Source of the DNA: Paramacrobiotus metropolitanus
Taxonomy: Eukaryota; Tardigrada; Eutardigrada; Parachela; Macrobiotidae
DNA: 64,000 bases
Assembly: GCF_019649055.1 (NCBI RefSeq)
Contig: NW_026570236.1
Location: forward strand, 1,178,001 to 1,242,000
Reading direction: 5' to 3'
This document shows, piece after piece, positions 23,656 to 35,320 of this stretch (positions within the stretch are counted from its first letter, which is position 1; each line of letters starts with the position of its first letter). A program made the translations under genes and the position numbers. A model generated the notes under the pieces. That model did no database searches, had not been told where the DNA came from, and was given only the letters and a program-made list of their open reading frames with translations.

Positions 23656-24281
23656 TACATCAAAATTCCGACTGAGATTGGTATCGTTCAAATGTCAGCG
23701 GTATTTCCTATCAACGGAATTTTCTTATTATGAAAAAGGCGGCGGAATTTCCTGTAGACGGAATGTCCTTACTGCCAGACAACCGGCGGAACTTCTTAAC
23801 CCCATGAGGCCGACCCTCGATTACTCCTGTCACGACCAACAACAAAAGACGCGAAGCCCAGTAGAAATTGGGAGTATTTTCTGAATGTTCCGGATATTAC
23901 TCCGGAAATTTGATTTCCGACTTACTTGGCTACCATCTCATAAAAAGAAGCAAAAAATCATTTTGGAATATTGTATGGGCCAATAGGAGGAGCGTATAAC
24001 GATGCGTAAAGGTGGAGGTGCGTATAACGATGGAATAAAAAAAAATTCAGAATTGTTTGACGCTGGTACTTATGCTGTTATTATTGATACGGTATAAGGG
24101 GGATTAAGGGTACAGGATATTATTGATACGGTACACGGGGGATTAAGGGTAGATTAAGGGAGCACATCCGGAACAAAAATCGGTTATCATAATTTCTAAG
24201 AATATAATTCGCCAAGAATTACCACGGTTACTGAAAATCGGATAACAAAATCGTTCTAAGACAAGCAACGGTAAAAATACT
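23656..24281. other. Spacer with short tandem repeats
   Basis: At about 24075-24160 a unit containing TTATTGATACGGTA...GGGGGATTAAGGGTA occurs twice with a period near 43 bp. At 23990-24035 a GCGTATAACGATG word is repeated. No gene was recognised. Confidence 0.5.
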
Positions 24282-25585
24282 TCAGTTACATGTGCATAAA
24301 TTGCGACGATGGAAGAAGCCCAGGACGGTTGCTCGGAGTGGTCTTATTGCGATACAGAAGAAAATTGGATCCAGCAGTGAATTGGAATAGTACAATAAGG
24401 ATCCGATAATAAAGAGCAGGTTATTGTTAAAATCAGTAAAATCGGCTACGGTAAAAAACGTCATAATTGGTGTCCAGCAGAAAACGACTCCCAGGACGAG
24501 ATACGTTAACACGGCGAAGCTCTGAGAACTTTTGGACGACGTCATGACACCTTTTCCAAGTGTCTTTTGGAAGGACTGGCCCGAGGCAATGTTTGGCGAC
24601 GTATCCGGTGCCTCGTCCTCATCGATATTATTAATGTCAACTTCAGTAGCCACTATAACACCTGATACTTAGGTACTGCACAAATTATGCAAAGTTCTTT
24701 ACCGGCATTGTAAAGGTCAACATCAGTATCTTAGTTTAATATTTAATAAAATATTAGAAGCTTACCAGAGCCAATTGTTGGACCACATGTTGGCTGAATG
24801 CTTTGTCCATTTTGAGTGGTGCCTTGCTCACAACTTGTTGTATTTGTGAAACCAACTCGAGGAACGATTAACTTACGGCGTTGGCGTATCTTCCACCAGA
24901 TAAATGGATACGTTACCTAATGGAAAAACCATTATTATCACGGAAGTACACCCTTTAAAAACCAATCCAACCATGAGGCAGTAACAAAATTCAAGTTCTC
25001 CGGTTCTGTTTCGGTACTGACCGTTATAATAACAAGAGTCAAATTGTATAGGCACATCTGCGTAGTCATTGCCCAGACTGGTTGAGCAGTCGTATTAACA
25101 AAACACGTGCCATCGTCTTTCCTCCACACCATGGCATCCGGTACGAGCCCTGGCATCAGCCAAACATGGACGTATACCCATGTCCCAACACAAAGCCAAA
25201 TCGCCGTGCTTTTCGTATGATAATGCTTATACGACACCGGCCAGAATAACGCCCAGATTCGGTTCAAACTAATTAGTGCATGGGTATTACGCACCGCGGC
25301 AACATACACCCATTTAGCGTACAGATTAAAATTACACGCAACATGCCCTAACGGCCACACCGGCTGGAACCCGCTGAGAATGGTAAAAGGCATATCTAGT
25401 GCCGCTTGCCCAATGTCCGAGAGGATGAGCGATATCAGATAGCAGTTAAAGGGCGTGCGGAGATGGCGGTTGACGAAGAAGGCCGCCAATACGACACCGT
25501 TTGCACATGTGATAGCAACGGCGAGAATTATAGAAACATATGGTACAGTGGCGTAAAATGTAGATAGAGACACGGATTGCTCCAT
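24282..25585 (-). CDS. Orphan class A GPCR, paralogue 4
   Basis: Exons 25585-25022, 24916-24766 and 24652-24282 give 361 aa from the ATG at 25585; the frame stays open to another ATG at 25813 (437 aa), so the start is uncertain. The shorter form places helix 1 close to the N-terminus. Features match the other three: LILSDIGQ, ACNFNLYAKW, SLNRIWALFWPV, WLCVGTWVYVHVW, DGTCFVNTTAQPVW, VTYPFIWWKIRQRRK, GVVFCWTPIMTFF, SNSLLDPIFFC. Intron phases (0, then 1) are identical to the paralogues. The upstream extension contains NTT but no signal-peptide-like segment. Confidence 0.87.
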
Positions 25586-25813
25586 TAAGGCTAGCTTCGA
25601 ATGCAGCTGATAAAATAACCGGCATCCGATCAGGTCAGTATTTCCCAAGTTCTTACAGGAAACTTGTCTAACGGTGGTATTTATATAATAAACGATGATG
25701 GCGCGGTACGTAGGCGCGGATAACTTGAAACCGGTGTCCCTTTCATTTAAATCCAATGGTCGGTTCCGTTTACGGAAAGAAGCTTTCCTCCCCAGGACAT
25801 TCAGCCCCCACAT

Positions 25814-27208
25814 CTTTGTTGAAATTCAATGTCCAAGATTTTAGTGAGCAAGGTCTACCTGAGAGAGTGATCACTGTACTTGTAGTTGTGACTTTTGTCA
25901 TAACATTGCTTTGATATTGGCATTTTGCATTAGAATAATGTTGTCGAGCGTAATGTTGATACTTTTGTATATTTTGATGCTTTGGTCTTTCTGAAAAAGT
26001 CCTGTGGGAAAGGCCGGTGTAGTATTAGATGACTGTATAAAAGATGCTTCAAGACAGATTTCCTTGGTAGGCGATTCAATAGTATTAAATTTTCACATAC
26101 AGTAGTGCATTGTATTCGTTTAACGAATCAGGTGTAAATTGCGCTGAATAATTATCGAAATTCTCTAACTGGTGGCGAAAAGTAATTTTGATAAAATAGT
26201 ATTCTGATGAAAAAATAATTTTGATGATTTAATTTTGATAATGCGATAGATAAAAAGATAAAACAATTAATGGTAAAGATATTAATAAAAACATAAACAG
26301 CACTCGGGTTTGCTTTCGTGTCCTGCGACTATAACAATGGCAGCGAGTGACGCTGAAAACTTAAATTAATGAACAAGAAGCGTTTACAATAAAATTTGTA
26401 CATACCGATACTTAAGTCATAAAGACTGCTTTCCGATTACGTACTGTCGGTCCAAAAAAAACTTCATTATACGTAGTGCGACAGTGTGCAATTTAAATAC
26501 TATGGGAAACTGTGATGCACAACTCCAGTTGGTGTTATTAATTTGTATTTCCCGCCAAATCGAATATGGGATTTTCGTAGCGAACTTTTCATGATACATA
26601 ATCAATCACAATATTGAAATAATTACAGTACCATCAACGTATTGTATTTAGTGCTTTGTCAGAAAGGTCCGCACCGTTCCAGAAACGTCCTGCTTCCCGG
26701 TGCTAAAATGAATACAATAATGGTTGCATTCGTTTTTCGTCGAATTTCAGTGGTGATCCACTGCGTATATATTTCCTCGTCCACAGCTCTCCGGTTTCTT
26801 CGGCATCCAGCGGTCATGCGAGAAATGTCCGATCGGAAGGATCCAAGTGGTTGTTAGCGTAAGGTGTAATGCAATTTTTAATTGCTTAACAGCGTTGTAC
26901 AGTACGTACTGAAACAAATACAGTGTTAATTCCAATAAGGTGTGGTGTGCAACTTGATCCTGCATAAGCATTGGTAATTCAAGTTGTGAAATCGCACGTG
27001 CACGTACAGAGTAGAAGCTAAACTGCAGCTGGACGCCCAGTTACGCCATGTTGCGTGCATGTTCCACCATGCTTTTCGCCAAACAACATCCAGATTAAAA
27101 AATTAGCGCATAAGTAAAAAAAGCTTCAACGAATCCAGCTAAAATGCTGTCTTTTTCGAGGCGTAAAAATACGAATACCGGTATATCGGTCAACTTATCG
27201 TGATCGCA
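25814..27208. other. Divergent intergenic region between the GPCR cluster and receptor-cyclase copy A
   Basis: Bases from about 26660 resemble the upstream flanks of copies B (34640 on) and C (42390 on), sharing words such as GCGGTCATGCG and the CCGGTTT stretch, so this is the 5' part of the duplicated unit. No separate gene was seen. Confidence 0.5.
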
Positions 27209-29434
27209 ATGAAGGACGTAACTAATAAATCGATTAACTTTCCGGTAGTGAAAACGTTTTTATTGACTTTAATTTCTGCTCATTTTGCTACTGTAGCGAA
27301 AACCAAGGGATTACATCTGTCGAACTCCAGTTACAAGTCGCATTCCAATACCCTCAACGTTAGCCTGGTTGTTATAGGCAGCACCGCTACAGATGGCGGA
27401 TATGCGGTTTTACCTTACGTTGGTTTTACCTTACGTTTTGTGTAGCCGTTGATCGTGTGCAAGACATTTACAGCACAACAATGAACTTCAGTCTCCATTT
27501 TATCGGAGACCGTACGTGTTTAGGCCTTCCGTACAATCTTGTTGCACTGCTAGCTGAGTGGCATTACCAAAGAAATGAACACGACCTTACGATTTACCTC
27601 TCACCAGGTCAGTGAGGCGGAGTGTTGTAAAATGACTGCCTGAAATTATACTTACTGTGTTGTTTCACAGGATGCGCTAGAACGTTGGACATTGCTTATT
27701 TGCAAGCTCAGTGGAATACATTGTGGATTTTCTCGTACATCAGCTGCCACAGATTTTACTGACATGGTTCAATTTGAGATTTTTTTTATTAGGGAAAACG
27801 TCAACACAAAACAGCGCAGTCAACTTTTACAGACGTTCCCAACCTGGATATCCACAAATTATTTCCATATGTCGGAGTGGGCGGAATTATATATCAGCAT
27901 TTTAAACAAATATAACTGGACAACCATTACTGTGGTAATCGACAATGGTTCTCCTGGATTTTTTGTTATACTGGGCTCGATGGCTCTCGTCCTACTCAAG
28001 TACCAAAAGCGGATAACATATACCGTCCGAAACATTGATGCCAAGCCAGATGCGGCTTTGGTGCATTCGAAAACATTCGTGCCAACAGCAGAAGTGAGTG
28101 ATTATAGTGGCTGAATTTCCCATGCGCTCTTAGCAAAACAGTTTTACACCTCGTTCAAGCGTGAAATTATAATAACGTGCAAAATTAATGCAATACGAAC
28201 TGCTACGACAAATTCCATGTACTACTTCGCTAGTCTGCAAATACTTACAGTAACTTTGTCTTCTTTACACTGCTGTTTTTTATAGTTGTGCTGTATTTTG
28301 GCCGTGGATCGGCTTTGCGCGAATTTCTGGTAAGATAATCGTTCTCCGGTTTTTCATTTCGTTTACCTTAAGAACTTTTCTATTGTAAAACCTGACAAAT
28401 TTTTGCAGTATACCGCCTATCTACTGAACATGATAAATGGAGACTACGTAAGATCTAGTTTGTGGGTGACAATGCAAATCTAAAATTGTCTAACAACACA
28501 CTTGTATAACAACGTAGCTAGGAAATCAATATTAACTGTTTCAGGTGCATATCTTGGTAGAAATCAATCTTTTTCCCCCATTGCACTGGCAAACGGGAAG
28601 CAAAGATGATCAGGTAGAAACGTAGCTGGTACTGTGCAGTACAATACTCTGTCCTTGAGCATGCATTCTTAGCCCAATATTTGGTGTGAATCGTGAAATA
28701 GGGGAACATATGTACATGACTTAAGAGTTCTAAACTGCAGAATTAGAAGTTCTCACTGCACTGCACTGTTAGTTTAGGTTATAGATGCACTGTTAGTTTA
28801 CATAATATTAACAAGTTGTCCCGACGATAGGCCATTTTGCAGTCGCTCCAGTCGGTGCTGATCCTTTACTTAAGCGACGATACTCAGAATCCCGTGGCAA
28901 AGGAGCAGCTCGGGAAACAGTTCTTGTGGCGCACGGAGCGAGATTTTTATAACACTTATCCAGTATCTACTCAGGTAAACCGGGTTGCATTTAGGGTCAA
29001 AGACGGCAATCTGCGAAATCTGTTACAATTATTATTGTCGCGCTTGCTGTTATGTCTTTTCTAGCCGTACATCCTGCTAGTTTCTGCCTACACGACGGTT
29101 TTTGCCCTTGCGGAGGTAAAGTCTCCTACGAACGTGAAGCTTTCACGAGATTTCGTGAATACCCGAAAGGTATGATTTAACCATTCAAAAGATGAAATAT
29201 TTTTCAGATCATTAACGATACTTTGGCAAAAAATAAAGCGCCTGATTAGAGCGGCTCGGTTTTAGCACAGCTGTTGACCAACCGCACCTTCAGCGATGAT
29301 GTTGGGAACACCATGTATATCGACAGCGACGGACGGAGACGCACTGATTTCACCTTATCGTTCTTTGACAGCAATGGCAACCGCATGGTATTTTTTATTT
29401 TAGTACAAAATTAATACTCCTTAGGCTCAGTCAA

Positions 29435-29520
29435 TGCCGCTGTACAATAGTAGTGCAGACTACTGACGTAGCTGCACCAGTAGTCTGACTCTGCACTATT
29501 GTAGACCGGAACTGGCTCAT
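29435..29520. repeat. Imperfect foldback in an intron of copy A
   Basis: TACAATAGT...GCAG.ACTACTG is followed by its complement CAGTAGTCTGACTCTGCACTATTGTA around a 12-base loop. It is not present at the matching site in copies B and C, so it is either a small inverted-repeat insertion or a local rearrangement. Confidence 0.5.
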
Positions 29521-32253
29521 TATATGTATACTTCGAAGCACAGTAAGTGCTTTACTTGCAAATTGCAATGGAGCTCAACCTTTTCACATTGCACAGCGAT
29601 TGCTGCAGAAGTTTGGCAAAACCGGAGCACTAGTCGACGTAATGCACTTGTTGACATGAGCCAATAATGCAACTTTTCCTCCTCCCAATGAACCACTGTG
29701 TAGATACCTAAATCAAAGTCGTTTATGTCTAACACCAGGTATGAGACACTTTTCGCACATCGTTTGTTCTTTAAAGTATTTTACGGTTTATTAAAAGCAG
29801 TCACCTGTCCATTGCAGTCGATAGTCGAGTGGCAGTACTGTCCAGCTGTGTGGCGATAGCGATAGTGGTTGTTGGGGCTTTAACTGCAATGGGGTATACT
29901 GTGTAAGTGATGCATATGGGTAGCTCCAAAAACTGATCTGCGTCCCCATGGATATCGAAATGTGTATTGTACGCACGCAGACCAACTATGTTTGCGACAG
30001 TTAATACTCGTATAAAGGCATCAGCGGATCGCCGCTTAAAACTGTTAGTACAACTACAGTTTTTCGATCACAACAAAATCGTTTTGGAAAGTAAATAGCC
30101 AGAGCTTCTCCGTATTTCCATATTCTACAAACTTAGGTTTAAGACCAAACGCCGGCTGCCTTTTAACCTTTGGTGTCGAATTCAGTTAGCGATATCTCGC
30201 TATCCCGAGTTCGTGAAAATACAAAAGCAGCTGGTTCCAGAAAATTTCTCACATGAATCCAGCTGCGCTCGCCTCGTTGCTACAAAATACACGCGGGTAA
30301 CGGTTAATGGGCAGATTTCTGGTTATTACAGTTTCCACTTAATGGTTCTTCCGTATTCTTGCAGATCCTCTGCGGCGCAGTCGTTTTTGGATCTCATAAA
30401 AATAAGCCGGTTATGGGCTGGAAAGTGTGTAGCAGGAACCGCACTGTCACTTTTGCCGATATTTCTTCTAATAAGAAGATGTTATCCCTACTACGACAAG
30501 TAAGTTTGATCTTTAGAAAGGGTTTGCGGGACTTACCTGCACAAGACGCTTTAAAATTAATTCATAATCATCCACCAAAGCACACTATGGATTAGCTTTT
30601 GCCAGTCGCCTTGTGTAGCGAACTGTTAGCTATTTGCACAGTAATAAAAACCGTTTATGGGCAGGTAAATAAAACTGAGCACATCAATATCTGCCAGTTC
30701 TTGGGGCTGGCCATAACCAAATCCTCTGAAGACATGTACTGGATTTCTGCCATAATGGAATCGCCGCTAAGAGGCCCTTTGCCTGACGTATTCGGCAGTT
30801 GCGCCAGCAGAAATATGACGTTGATAAGCTCGTTGATTCTGGACTACCTGGAAGTGCGTGCAATGCACATTGGTCTTTAAAAAGACGACAGGTTTATTTG
30901 GTTGTTGCAGGCAATACAATACATACATTCTTCATTTTTACAATTTCATGGACGAATCAGCATTTTGACATGTTGGGTGGATCAACTTTTCACGCTCAAA
31001 TTGGCACATTTTGCACCCGAGAAACTGCGACAGAATCTTCAAGAGTCTTGTGGTGACCTAACAACAATAACAACAACGATGTGCCAGAATTCCATTTGGG
31101 AGTCTGCCTACTGGTTAGCATCTGAAAAACCGGTCCTTGTCTGACAGCAAATTGATGCAATCGGTGGATGTTTACTCATTCGGCCTCATTATATACGATC
31201 TGCTGACCATGGGCAAGTTTTTCGCCAAGATCCGATTATTTACCGAAGGTATTTTGCGTTTTAGAACGATAATCTTGCGTTGCGGTTTGTATTTCCACAA
31301 AAAATGTCAATCGATAACCATAGTAAACAAATTTACAGAAATGCAGAACCTCCACAGCATTTCTGAAATGACGACGTTTTCAAGTGTTCCGGATTTCGAA
31401 AACATTCTTCGATCGTGCATCAGCTTGGACGCAAATCAGCGACCAAACATACAAAGCCTTGGTGACGCGCTGGCTGCCATAAGTCCTCTTCTTGTCATAA
31501 GGAACAAAAAATTAGTCTTATCGACAAAGTTTGTGCCGGCCTGGAACGTTATTCAGCCGATTTAGAGCAGCAAGTGGCAGACAGAACTAACGAACTGAAA
31601 AAGGAGACGGATAAATGCGATGGCATCATCACCCAGACTCTTCCACGGTATATATATCCAAAATAAGTAATTAAAAATAAGTAATAAATAATATCCAAAA
31701 TAAGTAATATTTCGTTGAGCGATATAGTCACAATGATCAAAATGACGGATTTTTCCCAAGTACAGCAAATGTGGGGTACAGTACTTGTATAAATGTTATT
31801 TAATGTGGATCGTATTGGACAGATCTGTAGCCAAGCAGCTGCGAGCTGGAGAAAGGGTTTTACCCGAATTTTATGATTGTGTGAACATCCTGTTCCTGGA
31901 ACCTGTATGGATTCGCCGGCTTTATTAAAGTTCAGCAACCACAAACGTCGATTAGTCTGATATCAGAAACCGAAGCCCATATCGACAACCGGTCAATGGA
32001 ATGCAACGTGTACAAAGTGGAAGCAATCATGGAATCTTTCGTGGTAATAAAGATTGGTCTATTGGGAAAACCTCGCATAACTATACAATGAAAAATGTTT
32101 TGCAGTTAGCTAGCGGACTACCAGAAAGAATTGGTAAAGATCATATTGAAAGGATTGCAACGTTTGCAGTAAGACTGCTGGAATGCCATCGACAGTTGAC
32201 CTTTCTGCTAGATTTGCAGATCAAAATCGGTATTCATTCTGGTAGGTCTGTGA

Positions 32254-33037
32254 TAGAGCCCGGCACGAGCCGAGCTGCTCGGCTCGCGAGCGCTCGGTGC
32301 TCGCGAGCACTTCGAGCGAGCAGGCGCTGTTTTGCAAATTTATCAACGAGCCGAGCAACAGGAAAAAAATATGCGAGCGAGCCGAGCGAGCGGGATCGCC
32401 GGGTGCGAGCGATCACGAGCGTACAGGCTGACATTATGCGAACTGAGAGTTTCCTGCGTAAAAATTAGGTTGACCAAGCTGAAAAGGGTCGTAAATCACC
32501 GTCACCTTCGCGCTTCGCGCGAACTAGTTTACTAAATTTTTCCTTGACATGTTGGACTCGGGAGTCGGGACTAAGTACTAGTAACGATAATCCGTAACCA
32601 ACAGAGACATTTTTGAACCGGTTTCTTAATTCCTTTATTGCTTGGTAAACATTTCAAACATTTTTATTGCATTTCAAAATAGACAAGAAAACGGGAATCA
32701 GTTCAAATTGCAGAAAGCCTTCAGCGAAAAAACGAAGTTATAAAAAATGAACTGCCAATGTGGAAGAGAAGTTATTTTAGATACCCTTTTAATTTTGACT
32801 AAGTTTTTGCTTTTTGGGGAGACTAAAATTCTGGAATATCTAATTCACGCAAAAAAATTTGAAACGTTAAATTAGCTCCGCTCCCGAGCGAGCCGATTTG
32901 CAAAAATAAGAGTACGATCGAGTCGAGCGAGCGACAACAAAGTAAAATGAAAAACGAGCGACCTGAACGAGCGGAAAGTTTTGGCAAGTGAAAACGAGCG
33001 AGCCGAGCATCACTTTTGCTGCTTGTGCCGGGCTCTA
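32254..33037. mobile_element. 784-bp inverted-repeat element rich in GAGCGAGC words
   Basis: Ends are TAGAGCCCGGCACGAGC and the complement of TAGAGCCCGGCACAAGC (16 of 17 matching). Both subterminal regions are packed with CGAGC/GCTCG words. The TAGAG ends resemble hAT-type termini, but no 8-bp target duplication was found. No transposase is encoded. It lies in an intron of copy A that is only about 60 bp in copies B and C. Confidence 0.65.
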
Positions 33038-33325
33038 ATCGGGATTGCTTGGTGGCTTTGACAAAGCCCAAGCCTTTATGTCCACATCATACTCGGCGAA
33101 TATGCCAAAAGATGCTGGCCGTCCAGATGATTATGGAGACAATAACGGTTATGGAGACAATAATGGCTATGGCAACAACGGGTACGGCACTAACGGTGGC
33201 CATGGTAATGATGGAAATGCATACGGGAACACTGCTTATGGACGCAATATGAACGCTGGTGGAGATCATGTCGAAGATCCCAGACAGATTATGGCCGGAT
33301 TCCGTGGTCCCAGTATGAACGTTGG
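33038..33325 (+). other. Foreign segment with an open Gly/Asn/Tyr-rich frame
   Basis: This piece lies between the inverted-repeat element and the splice acceptor at 33334-33335 and is absent from the homologous introns of copies B and C. The frame at 33045-33335 encodes repeats of the form NNGYGDNNGYG. A low-complexity stretch like this can be open by chance, but it may be an exon fragment carried in from another gene. It has no convincing start or splice partner. Confidence 0.35.
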
Positions 33326-33778
33326 CTTATTTTAGGTCCGTGCGCAGCGGGGCTGATGGGATTAAAACGACCCCGCTATTGTTTGTATGCTATATAGCGT
33401 TTACGAGCGGTCCTAGTACCGTACCGAAAACACTTGTCAGGCGCTTTACATAATGTAATGGCGTTAATGCATAGTGTCTTTAATTTTGCTACAATTGTAC
33501 TGTTGCATGTGATTAGAAAGAATCGAGTACAGACACAGTGATTCCACTTTTCAAAAACTACTGTGAACGTGAACTACTTGTATATAAAAGATTTTGATTT
33601 TTCAATAGGTTCGGGGACACCGTTAACGTAGCTGCCCAGCCACATTCACCTCAGTCCAGAGAGCCAACTCCTCCTGGAGCAATTCAAACAATTCTCTGTT
33701 GAGCCAAGAGGACGCCTAGCAACAAAGGGAAAATATGAGATGACCACATACTGGCTCTTGCCGGCGTTACATCGCTAA

Positions 33779-35320
33779 CTTTTACGTACCTTTTGGATTG
33801 CCATGTGTTGGCCGGTCATATTACTATCTACCGCATGTTATCTATTTACGTTGAATCTATTTCACATGGCAACTTCCACCGTTTTTGCGGCATTTAAGAT
33901 TATTTGCAATACTCGTATGCGCTCAGATTATTGCTTGCACTTGCCGTTTAAATTGGTCAAAATTTCTTTCAAGGAAATTAAGGTGTCTTTTTAAGGAAAC
34001 TCAACGTCATTTCACCTGTCAGCTGTTTTATGTTCTTAAGATTGTCTATCTTGGATCTTTTGAAACTGTACATATTTGACGCACACTTTCCCAAAAAGGG
34101 CTTTATTCATCCGAAAAATGGGAGGTTCGTTAAAAGCAAACAGTAAATTTTTTGCATTTATCTGTTGTATACGTGTCTGTACAGTACCGTAGACAAAGGT
34201 CCGTACATTCCAGTTTCAAAGGATATCGTACAGAAACGGTCGTCACATACTCGCTGCATATTCTTGCTGGTTCATTCGCGAAAATCTTCCATCTCCTGCT
34301 AGCAGCTACGCTTGTATTTGCTGTATTTGTTCTTCATTCTTTTGTTTGCTAAAGATGTATACATGTGCATACTCGTAAAGCTTTTGTTTTTTGTGTTTCT
34401 ATGATGCAGCGACCTTTGCCTTTGTTTAAAGCCCCTTACCTCGTTTCATCGTGTCCTCAGTTTTTGAAAACTTGCGATTCATTTATTTGTGAATGCTTTA
34501 ATTACCGTTACTTGCTTTTCAAAAGTCAAAAGTTTTTTATAAGAATCGAAAGCCGCCAGATATCGCACATCCTTAGGCAACCGCAGAAAAATGCGGTCAA
34601 GCGTTAATAGTAAATTGGCCAAAGCTGGTGCCGGTGCCGGTTTCATGACTGATGCCGCCTTCCCGTGTCGAATTTCAGGGCTGACCCACTGCGTAATGCA
34701 AATTTCGTAGCCCGTAGCTTGCCGGTTTTCTATCGTATCGTCTTCCCGAGTTCCGCGATCATTTCGGGGATTTCCGGTATGAATGTTATAAATGGTACGA
34801 ATATTAAGTGTGTTTGTGGATCGATCCTGGTAGCTGCAATGAGCTTTGGTAATTCAAGTTGTGAACTTACTTGCGTAAGTACGTTCGAGCCGAATAAGCT
34901 CAGTTATTCCATGTTACATTTGTGTATCCCCAATCAACGCCCAGATTGAAAAATCACCGTGTGCTTGGAGAAAGCGCACGTGGAGTTTTACTAATATAGT
35001 TAATTATCATCGCGGTTCCGTTCCTGGCGTGGTTTAAAAAATCATTTCGCTCGATGTCATTGACACCCATTAGCGAAGAACTGAGTAAAAGTGATTCAAA
35101 ATTAACAAACCCATTTAACGCGCTATTCTTCTTAAAGAGTCACACGTCTATTATTTTACGGTTTTACCCACGCGTATATTGATCGCTGATGCGCCACTGC
35201 GTAAGTACTACGCATGACCGGCACTGCTCGTGATAATACTGTAAATTATTGCGAAGCCACCTTATCAGGATTGTAAAAAAGGACGCAATTAATATAACTA
35301 TTGGCTTTTCGACACTGAAA
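33779..35320. other. 3' flank of copy A and 5' flank of copy B (duplicated)
   Basis: Bases after the copy A stop resemble those after copies B and C: GTGTTGGCCGGTCATATTACTATCTACCGCAT here matches GTGCTGGCCAGTC... after copy B. From about 34640 the sequence matches the upstream flank of copy C. So whole units with flanks were duplicated. No other gene was seen. Confidence 0.6.

Larger units (their letters stand above)
27209..33778 (+). pseudogene. Receptor guanylyl cyclase copy A, decayed
   Basis: The order of a natriuretic-type receptor cyclase is recognisable: ectodomain exons (27209-29730), transmembrane segment (about 29816-29905), juxtamembrane (30120-30290), kinase homology (30363-31560), cyclase (31815-33778). 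Lesions: the start used by copies B and C is ACG; a frameshift follows a 16-bp direct duplication (27406-27437); an indel sits in the exon ending near 28092; Trp codons have become TAG (29247) and TGA (29657); single-base losses occur near 31140 and 31505; there is a frameshift near 31890 and a deletion near 33635. The last intron before the GPCAAGL exon is enlarged by a 784-bp inverted-repeat element plus about 280 bp of unrelated DNA. It cannot encode a full receptor. Confidence 0.88.

Noticed and set aside
33045-33335. Gly/Asn/Tyr-rich frame as a gene
   Set aside because: It ends exactly on the intron acceptor of copy A and has no supported start; kept only as a foreign segment.
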